Translations under genes and position numbers: made by a program | Assembly: GCA_905221605.1 (NCBI GenBank) | Contig: CAJNDS010000313.1 | Location: 726,478 to 790,477, forward strand | Origin: Symbiodinium natans | Taxonomy: Eukaryota; Sar; Dinophyceae; Suessiales; Symbiodiniaceae | DNA length: 64,000 bases | Reading direction: 5' to 3' | Shown here: piece by piece, positions 39,188-47,288 of the stretch | Position numbering within the stretch: position 1 is the first letter of the stretch | How the letters are laid out: each line of letters begins with the position of its first letter | Notes under the pieces: generated by a model | Database searches by the model: none | Told to the model about the DNA's origin: nothing | The model's input: only the letters and a program-made list of their open reading frames with translations

Positions 39188-40344
39188 GTAGGGTTTAGGG
39201 TTTAGGGTTTAGAGTTTAGGGTTTAGGGTTTAGGGTTTAGAGTTTAGGGTTAGGGGTGCAGGGTTTAGGGTTTGAGGTTTGGGGTTTCGGGGTTTGGAGT
39301 TTAGGGCTTGGGGTTTGGGGTTCAGGGTTTAGGGTCTAGGGTATTTGGGGGTTTGGGTTTGGAGTTCAGGGCTTGGGGTTTGGGGTTCAGGGTTTGTGGA
39401 CTAGGGTTTTGGGGTTTAGGGCTTGGGGCTTAGATTGACGGTGTGGAGTTTACGGCTTTTGGTTTGGGGTTTCGGGTTTGGCGTTTAGGGTTTGGGGTTT
39501 AGGGCTTGGGATTTAGGGTTTGGAGTTTGGGGCTTGGGGTTTGAGGTTTTGGTTTAGGGCTGGGGGTGTTTAGGGCTGAAGGTCTAAGGGTTTTTGGGGT
39601 ATATACTCCGGTTGTTTGATTCATTTCAATCCGTATCTCGACCCTCTTGTCAGAGCTCTTGGAGCAATAGGGGCCGGTCTTGTGTAAGGGTAGTTGCATG
39701 AGCCCTTAATATGGTGTTCAATGGCTTCTGATGGTATACGAGGGGCATATAAGGGGTCCCCTTTTTAGGGGCCCACTTCAAGATGTTAGACAGACTGAGA
39801 ATGTCATTAAGGGACCATGTATCTGCCCTTAGATGCAGGGTATAGGGTTGAGTTAGGGTTTATATGCTTAACAGGGTTTAGGGGGAGGAGGCGAGGGAAG
39901 GGGAGGATGAAAAAGGGACACTGAAACGGCCGAAGGTTTTGGGACTCCACGTCTCAAGCCCCTGGAAGTATGTTGTACGTTGGGTTAGAGAGAAGCGCCA
40001 CGTTCCACTTCCACATATCTCTGATAGCGCACTACTCGGCGACATGAGCCCAAAACCATGTGTTGTATATGTGTATGTAGATTGTTATATATATATATAT
40101 ACATATATACATATATATATATATATGTATAGAGTTATGAATTCATATAATAGTTCTACATACAAAGGGTTATAAATATTACACTCATATATACACTCAT
40201 AAATATACACACATATATATATATGTGAATATATACATATGACTAATTATACACATATATGTATATCATATATGTATATACATGTATGTATATATATATA
40301 TATATATATACACACGTTATAGTTACACCCGATCTCCACGCGGC
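39188..40344. repeat. Degenerate TTTAGGG array, element P2, TA microsatellite
   Basis: TTTAGGG/TTTGGGG array 39188-39590, element P2 39685-39831, unique DNA, then a long (TA)n/(CATATA) microsatellite 40079-40313 ending about 30 nt before an ATG. This is the likely gene boundary and upstream region of gene C. Confidence 0.6.
39685..39831. mobile_element. Family P inverted-repeat element, copy 2
   Basis: Left TAAGGGTAGTTGCATGAGCC, right AGGGACCATGTATCTGCCCTTA; interior ATAAGGGGTCCCC as in 53929 and 60799. Confidence 0.5.
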
Positions 40345-40413
40345 ATGGCTTCGGCAGAGAGCGCTCTTGCCTCCACGGTCACGGTGCGGGTGGTGCTAAT
40401 GTCCGGGCAGGAC
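40345..40413 (+). CDS. Gene C first exon (start codon)
   Basis: Starts ATG; 23 codons MASAESALASTVTVRVVLMS then GQD; donor GTCCAG. A TATAG at about 40318-40322, 22 nt before the ATG, could be a spliced-leader acceptor (inference). Confidence 0.55.
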
Positions 40414-43400
40414 GTCCAGAAAAGGGGCGGGGGAGGGGGGAGGGGGACCGCTAAGAACCCATATGAGGGTTTGGGGGCCCTAAACCCTAAACCCTAAACC
40501 CTAAACCCTAAACCCTAAACCCTAAACCCTTTAGGGGTTTTCGGGGTTTGTTAGGTTTTAGGGTTTCGGGTGATAAGGTTTTGGGGCTTCAGGTGTTAGG
40601 GCCTAAAGCGTCCCAAAACTTTGACTCTAAACTCAAGGAGCTGGTATCAAGGTGGACTCCCCCTACCAGACCATACCCACATAAGGCGTTGGTGGTGGTG
40701 GTGGTGGGGGGGGGGGGGGGGGGGGTGGTTCAAGTTCAAGTGCATGGCTTTTTTTGGGAATACATGTTGATAGGGTTTGCGGCTCCCAGTTAAAGTAAAA
40801 TTGGGGCGTCAAATCGGGTGTCGGGTGGGGGGGGGGAGGGTGTGGTCTGGTGTTTCTGGGGCTTGTTTTCGGACTTAGGGTTTAGTGCTTCGAGCCCCTA
40901 CTCCCTGAACCTTAGACACCCTAGAACACAAGCACATGTCCCCAATAAGCAAACACTCAAGCCTCAAAAGCGAAACCCATAAGCCCAACAACACCCCAAA
41001 CCTAAACCCTAAACCCTAAACCCTAAACCTTCAGCGGCCCTTCAGGACTTAGGCCTGTTCGAGCTTCCCGGCTCCTCAACTGTCGGTGAGCTGCTGCGAC
41101 ACTCAGCTAGGTACTTGGAATTTCGGGTTTAGGGATTAGGGTTTAGGGTTCAGGGAGCCTGAATTATACAAAGCTTTGGGGACTGTTGAAATCGACAACT
41201 CTTCAGGTGTCTTTCAGCGCTGTTTTTGTTGATTCTGTGGGGGGAGGTTCCGGTTTTTAGAGTTTGAGGGATTTAGGGATGTAGGGGTTTAGGGTTGAGT
41301 GGTGTCAGGTTGAGGGTTATGGTTTGGTGTGTTTGGTTTCAGATTTGGTGCTTTAGGGGTTCAGCTAGCCCTAGCAAGTGGACCAACACATGCTTCAAAA
41401 GAGGCTTCCGGTTCCGATTTCGATGGGAAGTACATAGGTTTTTTACGCGTCCATGATGACAGTTAAAACTTGTTTAAGAATCTAAAGCGGAGTAGACGCT
41501 GCAGTTTCTAGGATGCCCAGTATAGAACCGTTTGTCCTAAACCCTCATCCCCAGGCCCTAAGCACAAAACCGTAGGTTTTTGTCGGTCTGAGACCCCAAA
41601 CGAAACTAGCAGCCTGCATCAGGAACCCTGGGAGGGGGAGGTTAGCGTTGAGGGCTTTGGGCGTGGGGTGGGGGTTGGGGCTTTTGGCGGGGCCTTATTC
41701 ATTCTACTTAGCTCTTTGGTTCTCGGCGGCACCCCCTTGGGAGTGAGGTTTGGGGCACCCTATGCGAGAACCTACGATGCCTTTCAGCAGAAATTGCCCC
41801 AAAACCCCAACCTCAACATACTCAGGACAAGTCTTCGCTGCTGGGGCTACTGGAGTGAAGAAGGTGCAGATGAAGCCCCAAAACCAACCTTAAACCCTAC
41901 ATTAGAAACCCTAAAACCTAAACGTTTCCAACGTGCAGAATTCCGACTTCTCAAACTCCTCAAGGCTGAAGCCGTCCAAACTCCAGTTCCCCATGTAAAC
42001 CCAACTGGAGCATCTGAACAGCCCTGAAGACCCCCTCATGTGCCTTTTAGGGTTTAGGGTTTAGGGTTTAGGGTTTAGGGTTTAGGGTTTAGGGTTTAGG
42101 GTTTAGGGTTTAGGGTGCAGGCTCGGAGTCATGTTTAGGGTTTGGGGTTTAGGGTTTAGGGTTTGGAGTTTAGGGTCTATAGTGCTTGTCATGGCTTTCA
42201 ATCTGACTTTATACTTGTTGTATTCATGGTTGGTGATCTCTTGTGCTCTTGTTGGTTGCATGTTGTGTTGGCTTTTGTTGTGCAACGTTTGTTTCATGTG
42301 TTGTTGTTCTTTTTTGCGAGAGGGGTCCATCTTTGAACTCTAAACCCTACGCCCTGAACCCTAAGCCCTGAACCCGAAACCCTAAACCCTAAACCCATAG
42401 GGTTTAGGGTTTAGGGTTTAGGTTGGGATGTTCCCCCTTCTTATACTAACAGTCCTTAATCGGGATTGCAGCTAGAATCCCGATTAAGGACTGGTAGTAG
42501 AAGGGGGAACATCCCAACCTAAACCTTAAACCCTAAACCCATAGGGTTTAGGGTTTGGGGTTAGGGTTTAGGGTTGCGGGTTTTGGGTTTAGGGTTTAGG
42601 GTTTAGCGTTTAGGTTTTACGGTTTAGGGTTTAGGGTTTAGGGAACCTTAAACACTACCCCTAAAGAGCCTCCAAAGGTGAACCTGCGATCAGCTCGGCT
42701 CCTTCTAGACGAAGGCGCGTGCAGTGGCCAGGATCCAATACGTAGAGGGTTCTCAAGGGAGGGGGGGTTGGGGTTTGGGGTTTGGGGTTTAGGGTTTAGG
42801 GTTTAGGGTTTAGGGTTTAGGGTTTAGGGTTAATAAGGTTCTTAGGGGAGGGGGCTTTCAAGGGGGGGTATGTAACCCAAGGCTCCCTAATACTCCCTGC
42901 TAATCCCTAAGGCTCCCGAAGCTTCCCTAAGGTTCCCTAGGTACCTACCCCCCATGAACCCCAACTCCCTTAAGAACCCCATAAAGTACAGTGGCTGCGG
43001 GGATGTTTGTTCCAGTTTAGGGTTTTGGGCGTTGGGGGTGTTGGGATTTTTGGGGTAGAGGGTTTTAGGGTTTTGTTTTTTTAGGATTTTCGGTTTTTTG
43101 GGTTTCGAGTGTTTGGGTATGGGTTTGACAAGTTTGGCTGGGGTCTAGGGTGTAGTGTCACGGCCAGCGTGTATCCATCGCTGGGACAGCCAGCGAACCT
43201 TCATGGGGTGTGGCGTCACGAGGCAAGTGTGCCCCTAGATTTGGGTCACACTGACTTGTGGCCCGTGCTTGTGAAGCTCAACCTGAGGCCCGAAGACCTC
43301 ACCAAGAACATAGACACCTTGAAGTCACTTGGACAGAACCTGTGGCTGCTGCAGGAAGCAGGAAGGCATGTGATCCATTGCGAGGAAGTCTCGCTTGAAA

Positions 43401-46254
43401 TTCGTGTTGGAAGCTACAGCAAGACCTTGTGTTTGCGCAGTGGCCTGGTCGCTCGAGAAAGACCCTAAACCCTAAACCCTAAACCCTAGACCCTAAACCC
43501 TAAACCCTAAACCCTTGAGATCTCGGAGGAAATCTTTTTCAAGACCATCGACAATGCTCCTCAAACATTCGCACCCCCGGGTGTAGGTGGAAATGAAGAG
43601 AGGACGTTTGGTCCAGGGTTTAGGGTTTAGGGTTTAGGGCGCCGTTCAAGGATGTCTTTTCACCGCTAAGCCCGAACACCCTTTAGCTACCATCAACAGT
43701 ATGCCTTCTGCCATAAGCCCCTTGTTTCCCTGTTGCCGTGTCATGGGCAGTTCCCCGAAGGCTGGTCAGTCTTTGAGGTCCCTGTTGTAGGGCGATTGAA
43801 GGTAGGATTTAGGGTTTAGGGTTTCGGGCTTAGGTTTAGGGTTTAGGCTTTAGGAAGTTTAAGAAGTGTAGGACTTAGGGTTTAGGGCTTTTAGGGGCAC
43901 ACACCTCCCCCACCCCCACACAAGCACCATATTTGTTTAGACAACTGGCCATGTCTGTCTGCAGGTATCCTGGAAGAGGACGCCGTGCTGTGTCAGAAGG
44001 CAGGGAAATCCTTGGTAGCCCAGTGGTACCCTTTTCCCTTTTTTTGGTTTATGGGTTCCTTTATAACATGACCAACCCCAAAAACGGTGCCCTTACATAG
44101 TATGGTTACTGGGCTACCAAGCATAAGCAGGGGGCCATATGGGAGGTTACGAAAATAAGGGACCCCTAGTATAAACCCCCAAATAGTCGGATTCCCTTAC
44201 AGTAAGCACCCCAAAAAGGTACCCCAAATCTCGGAAAACCCCCATATGGGTTCTTTTGGCCTCGATCGCTATACGATAATTCGGCCCCCCAACACCCTAT
44301 CAAAAACATTCAGACCTAAACCCTAAATCCTAAACCCTAAACCCTACACCCTAAACCCTAAACCCTAAACCCTATACCCTATACCCTATACCCTATAAAC
44401 CCTAAACCCTAAACCCTAAACCCTAAACCCTAAACCCTAACCGTCCTTAGGGTCACATGGGTTCTTTAAAGGCCTCCGAGGTAGGCTATAAGCAATGGGC
44501 CTCCGAGCCACAGGCTCACTTCAGTCGTCAGTTCGGCCATGCCCATCCCCAAACCGTAGAATAGGGGCCGAAACCCTAAACCCTCAACCCTAAATGAATT
44601 AGAATAGGGTTCTGGGGGGGGGGGGGGGTCATTCCAGTGCAACCATTAAGGGGCCACTCGTAATTATTTCCGATCCCCAAGCCGTAGACCCGAAACCCAA
44701 CGCTCTGCTTTGTACATCCTAAGGACTCCGGCGCTCCATCCTCCCAAAAAGACGAGCCGAAACACCTCTAAAACCCACAAGTCAACACCCCTCTAAGGCC
44801 TGAATGGAAGCCTCCTAGTCCCTAGCATCTGAGCAGCTCCTAAACCCTAACCCTAAACCCTAAACCCTAAACCCTAAACCCTAAACCCTAAACCCTAAAC
44901 AACCCTAAACCCTAAACCCTAAACCCCAAAAGCCTAAAACCCTAAACCCCCCAGAGGTGCCGCAGGGAGCCACTCTCCAGCTCCTTGTGATGCCTCGGCA
45001 GCATGTGGCCCCTTGGCTTAGGGTTTAGGGTTTAGGGTTTAGGGTTTAGGGTTTAGGGTTTAGGGTTTAGGGTTTAGGGTTTAGGGTTTAGGGTTTAGGG
45101 TTTAGGGCTTGGCCCCACCGTTTTAGGGTTTAGGGTTTAGGGCCCCAATTCCCTCATTCCCTACTAACCAACAGGAAGCTTTGGGACGAAACTAGGTAGG
45201 CCCTTGGGACATTTTCATGTTTCCCCTTATTGGGTTTAAGAGGATCACATTCAGGATTTTTTGTTCAAAGGGTTGTAAGGGTTAAGGGTTTAGGGTCTGG
45301 GGACAGGGTTAGAAAAGGGCAATCCTGGGAAATGAGCCCGGCTTAGAGCTTAGGGTTATTTGTTTAGGGTCGGTTTAGGGTTTGGGGTTTAGGGTTTAGG
45401 CTTAGCTCTCCCGGGAATGAAACGGTGCAAATTTGTGGGTTGGATGCACGTAACGCCCAAGGAAGATCGACCCGGAATCCTCCAGTCCTAAACCCTAAAC
45501 CCTAAACCCTAAACCCTAAACCCTAAACCCTAAACCCTAAACCCTAAACCCAACAAGATCTTCTAGCCTTTCTCGCCTAAAGCCTAAGATGAGTTGTAAG
45601 ATGCCTCTCTAGGCCAACCTCCAGCCGGGACTCTGTCACAGAGCGGGTAGACCCTAAACTCTGAACCCTGAACCCTAAACCCTAAACCCTAAACCCTAAA
45701 CCCCCTTCAACCCAAAACTCCTCGACCCTAAACTCCCTAAACCCTAGTTTTTAGGGTGCCGGGTTTTTGGGTGCAGGGTTCAGGGATTGGGCGGAGGTGT
45801 AGGTTACATGTTTCATGGAGTTACTTGGGGGTTGTAGCTGCACGGTTTGAGGTGGGGAGTTCAGTTTGCGGCGTGTGAACTTTTCGTTTTTGTTTCGGCA
45901 TAGTTTCCTAGTAGGACTGATGGTATACTACCCGAAAGGGACTACATTTTAGAGTCTTCAGGTATGTAGGGTGTTAAGTGTAGGGTTTAAGGGTTTAGCG
46001 AGTTTTGGATTCAGTTCTTCGGTTTTTGTGAGTTCGAGCATTAGCCGATCGTCACACTGCAGGAAGCTACTACATCTGAACCTTAAAGAACTTGCAATAA
46101 ACCCTAAACCCTAAACCCTAAACCCAAGAACCTCGCATTTCCTGCACTGCTCAGCTTTTCCTGCCCAGGTGAGCGCCCTCAGATGTCGTCCTCCTACTGC
46201 CAAAGAGCAGTCGACCGGCAGCTTTGCGACCCCAGATATGACAGCCCCTTATAA
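40345..46254 (+). CDS. Gene C model: ubiquitin-like N-terminus, orphan protein
   Basis: Start ATG 40345. Proposed exons 40345-40413, 41046-41110, 41788-41863, (41939-41994), 42678-42748, 43156-43447, 43520-43582, 43700-43801, 43979-44014, 44122-44145, 44451-44480, 44966-45022, 45613-45646, 46169-46254 with TAA at 46252. From 42678 to the stop every junction keeps one frame. The first two exons join to VTVRVVLMSGQD plus DLGLFELPGSSTVGELL, resembling a ubiquitin-like beta-grasp fold and the start of the gene at 58771. The rest (for example LDLGHTDLWPVLVKLNLRP, ISEEIFFKTIDNAPQTF, GQFPEGWSVFEVPVVGRLK) reads as protein but I recognise no domain. The link 41863 to 42678 is not settled. Function unknown. 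Confidence 0.5.
41046..41110 (+). CDS. Gene C exon 2 (ubiquitin-like)
   Basis: DLGLFELPGSSTVGELLRHS plus A and two nt, between CCTTCAG and GTACTT. Phase 0 entry matches exon 1. P-G-S-S-T-V-G-E-L-L is typical of a ubiquitin-like helix start. Confidence 0.6.
41111..41787. repeat. Intron of gene C
   Basis: A few TTTAGGG units (41130-41155), then unique, T/G-rich DNA without long arrays; ends GCCTTTCAG. Confidence 0.5.
41788..41863 (+). CDS. Gene C exon
   Basis: One leading nt then RNCPKTPTSTYSGQVFAAGA then TGVKK; donor GTGCAG. Phase fits exon 2. Confidence 0.4.
41939..41994 (+). CDS. Gene C exon candidate
   Basis: Between AACGTGCAG and GTAAACCC. Two frames are open (NSDFSNSSRLKPSKLQFP or FRLLKLLKAEAVQTPVPH); neither joins both neighbours cleanly. 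Confidence 0.35.
41995..42677. repeat. Intron with TTTAGGG arrays and nested palindromes
   Basis: Clean TTTAGGG array 42041-42115 and 42132-42180, T-rich spacer, then hairpin element E3 (42422-42519) flanked on both sides by CCCTAAACCCATAGGGTTTA palindromes. Ends CCTCCAAAG. Confidence 0.6.
42422..42519. mobile_element. Family E inverted-repeat element, copy 3 (near-perfect hairpin)
   Basis: GTTGGGATGTTCCCCCTTCT at the left pairs with AGAAGGGGGAACATCCCAAC at the right, and pairing resumes with CAGTCCTTAATCGGGATT against AATCCCGATTAAGGACTG. Confidence 0.7.
42678..42748 (+). CDS. Gene C exon
   Basis: VNLRSARLLLDEGACSGQDP then IRR plus two nt; AG left, GTTCTC right. Phase joins 43156. Confidence 0.5.
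42749..43155. repeat. Intron of gene C with element G2
   Basis: TTTAGGG array 42768-42832, element G2 42832-42982, then TTTTGGG-like DNA and GGTGTAG. Confidence 0.55.
42832..42982. mobile_element. Family G inverted-repeat element, copy 2
   Basis: AATAAGGTTCTTAGGGGAGG at the left, CTCCCTTAAGAACCCCATA at the right; reverse orientation relative to 17599-17748. Confidence 0.6.
43156..43447 (+). CDS. Gene C largest exon
   Basis: After one leading nt, 97 open codons: VTASVYPSLGQPANLHGVWR, later LDLGHTDLWPVLVKLNLRPE and VIHCEEVSLEIRVGSYSKTL, ending LRSGL before GTCGCTC. Too long and too protein-like to be chance. Domain not recognised. Followed by a CCCTAAA array rather than TTTAGGG. Confidence 0.65.
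43520..43582 (+). CDS. Gene C exon
   Basis: ISEEIFFKTIDNAPQTFAPP then G (21 codons), between CCCTTGAG and GTAGGTGG. Phase 0 at both ends. Confidence 0.55.
43700..43801 (+). CDS. Gene C exon
   Basis: Thirty-four codons: YAFCHKPLVSLLPCHGQFPE then GWSVFEVPVVGRLK. Canonical edges CATCAACAG and AAG followed by GTAGGA, then TTTAGGG. Phase 0 at both ends. Confidence 0.65.
43979..44145 (+). CDS. Gene C exon pair interrupted by element A5
   Basis: 43979-44014 reads DAVLCQKAGKSL; 44122-44145 reads HKQGAIWE. The 107 nt between are the bulk of inverted-repeat element A5. Removal at its own GT (44015) and AG (44120-44121) joins TTG to CAT in frame. An upstream acceptor at 43965 would give ILEEDAVL. Confidence 0.5.
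44011..44121 (+). mobile_element. Family A element, copy 5, acting as an intron
   Basis: CTTGGTAGCCCAGTGGTACC ... GGTTACTGGGCTACCAAG. The terminal repeat supplies a GT donor (CTTG/GTAGCC) and an AG acceptor (CCAAG/). Coding frame is open on both sides and continuous after removal, as expected of an introner. Confidence 0.7.
44146..44450. repeat. Intron of gene C ending in CCCTAAA array
   Basis: Unique DNA, then CCCTAAA/CCCTATA array 44312-44440 and CGTCCTTAG. Confidence 0.55.
44451..44480 (+). CDS. Gene C micro-exon
   Basis: GHMGSLKASE (30 nt) between GTCCTTAG and GTAGGCTATAAG; phase 0. Confidence 0.45.
44481..44965. repeat. Intron of gene C
   Basis: Short poly-G (44615-44628), unique DNA, CCCTAAA arrays 44842-44948, then GTGCCGCAG. 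Confidence 0.55.
44966..45022 (+). CDS. Gene C exon
   Basis: GATLQLLVMPRQHVAPWLR (19 codons) followed by GTTTAGGG; phase 0 at both ends. An upstream acceptor at 44955 would add VPQ. Confidence 0.6.
45023..45612. repeat. Intron: TTTAGGG array at start, CCCTAAA array near end
   Basis: Clean TTTAGGG 45023-45110, second block 45120-45145, unique DNA, clean CCCTAAA 45486-45555, then CTCTCTAG. Confidence 0.65.
45613..45646 (+). CDS. Gene C micro-exon
   Basis: ANLQPGLCHRA plus one nt, before GTAGACC. Phase joins 46169 (two leading nt). Confidence 0.4.
45647..46168. repeat. Intron of gene C
   Basis: CCCTAAA units 45650-45745 and 46096-46125 with T/G-rich unique DNA between; ends TTCCTGCCCAG, a good acceptor. 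Confidence 0.55.
46169..46254 (+). CDS. Gene C last exon with stop
   Basis: Two leading nt then ERPQMSSSYCQRAVDRQLCD then PRYDSPL and TAA (46252-46254). The stop sits at the left edge of a hairpin-like element (46248-46380), so the element may have supplied it. Confidence 0.5.
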
Positions 46255-46380
46255 GCTTAGTAGCTGAGTGAGTACACTTTACACTTCTTGGGATACTATA
46301 ATCTCTACAAAACCAAAAGTGTACACTGTTCAGTTCATAATCATGAACTCAGCAACTAAGTAAGTGAGCAATCCTGTAAG
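46248..46380. mobile_element. Putative inverted-repeat element K
   Basis: CTTATAAGCTTAGTAGCTGAGTG at the left and CTCAGCAACTAAGTAAGTGAG towards the right are loosely inverted; single copy seen. Confidence 0.35.
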
Positions 46381-47221
46381 CCGACCACCGGTGGCTCTAC
46401 TTTTTGCAAGCTTCTATGCGAACATGCTACTCCATTTGCACCCTGGTCTGGGGGGGATACCTCCCGAACCCTGAAGACCATATATCGCTTGTGGGGATGA
46501 CACCTGAATCACCTCCACCCTCATTCCTGCCCGCCCCCCCCCCCCCCCCCCCCCCCACCCGAACCCTCAACTCCATAACAAACCTGGAGCCTACTAGCCC
46601 TAAACCCTAAACCCTAAACTCTAAACCCTAAACCCTAAACCCTAAACCCTAAACCCCAAGCTCTCCTAAACCCGTAGACACAAAAGGGCCTCGTCATGTT
46701 TAGGGGCCTAGAACCTCGGGCTCAGGGTGTAGAAACTTCGGGCTCGGGGGATTGCAGCTTAGGGGTTTAAGTTTAGGGTTTAGGGTTTAGGGTTTAGGGT
46801 TTAGGGTTTAGGGTTTAGGGTTTAAGGTTTAGGGTTTAGGGTTTAGGGTTTTCGGGGTTTTCGGGGTTTTCGGGGTTTCGGGGTTGTGGGGTTTTAGGGT
46901 TTTGGGGTTTAAGTTCAAGGCTTAGGTGGGGGACCAGGTTGGGGACCCTCCCCACTTCATGAGGGTTACTGTTCCCCTACGGGTCCATGTGCCTACATAG
47001 GGGGTATTTGGGCCTTAAAGTACCTCCTATATACATGGACCCTTAGGGTTAGTTTGGGTACGGCGAGAGGTTTAAACTTTAAACCTCTCGGAGAGAGAAG
47101 CAAATTGCGAGCCCCTGAACCCTGAGAACCCTCAACGCTCTCGAAATCCTACCTAACCCCAAACCCTAAAGAGCCCCATAGCCCTAAACCCTAAACCCTA
47201 AACCCTAAACCCTAAACACAG
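46381..47221. repeat. Probable intergenic stretch with arrays, poly-C and element B3
   Basis: Poly-C 46536-46556, CCCTAAA 46597-46660, TTTAGGG 46770-46920, element B3 46976-47048, a perfect palindrome near 47066-47090 (GAGAGGTTTAAA C TTTAAACCTCTC), CCCTAAA 47155-47217. Confidence 0.55.
46976..47048 (+). mobile_element. Family B element, copy 3 (shortened)
   Basis: CCCTACGGGTCCATGTGCCT ... TACATGGACCCTTAGGG with interior TATTTGGGCCTTAAAGTACC. Confidence 0.7.
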
Positions 47222-47288
47222 TTCAGACTTTCCGAACTCCGCCCACACCAAGGATCAACGCCTGTGCTGAGTCTAGATCCGAAGCAAG
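47222..47288 (+). CDS. Gene D exon (N-terminal, tentative)
   Basis: FRLSELRPHQGSTPVLSLDP then KQ plus one nt, between AAACACAG and GTGGGC. Membership in gene D rests on phase only. Confidence 0.4.

Noticed and set aside
41668-42027. A single 119-codon gene
   Set aside because: Parts look exonic, but AG/GT edges inside it (41788-41863, 41939-41994) and array-like NPTLETLKPK stretches fit two small exons better.
43109-43468. A single-exon gene starting at 43109
   Set aside because: The first 15 codons translate TTTGGG-like DNA; an acceptor at 43154-43155 and phase agreement with neighbours favour an internal exon.
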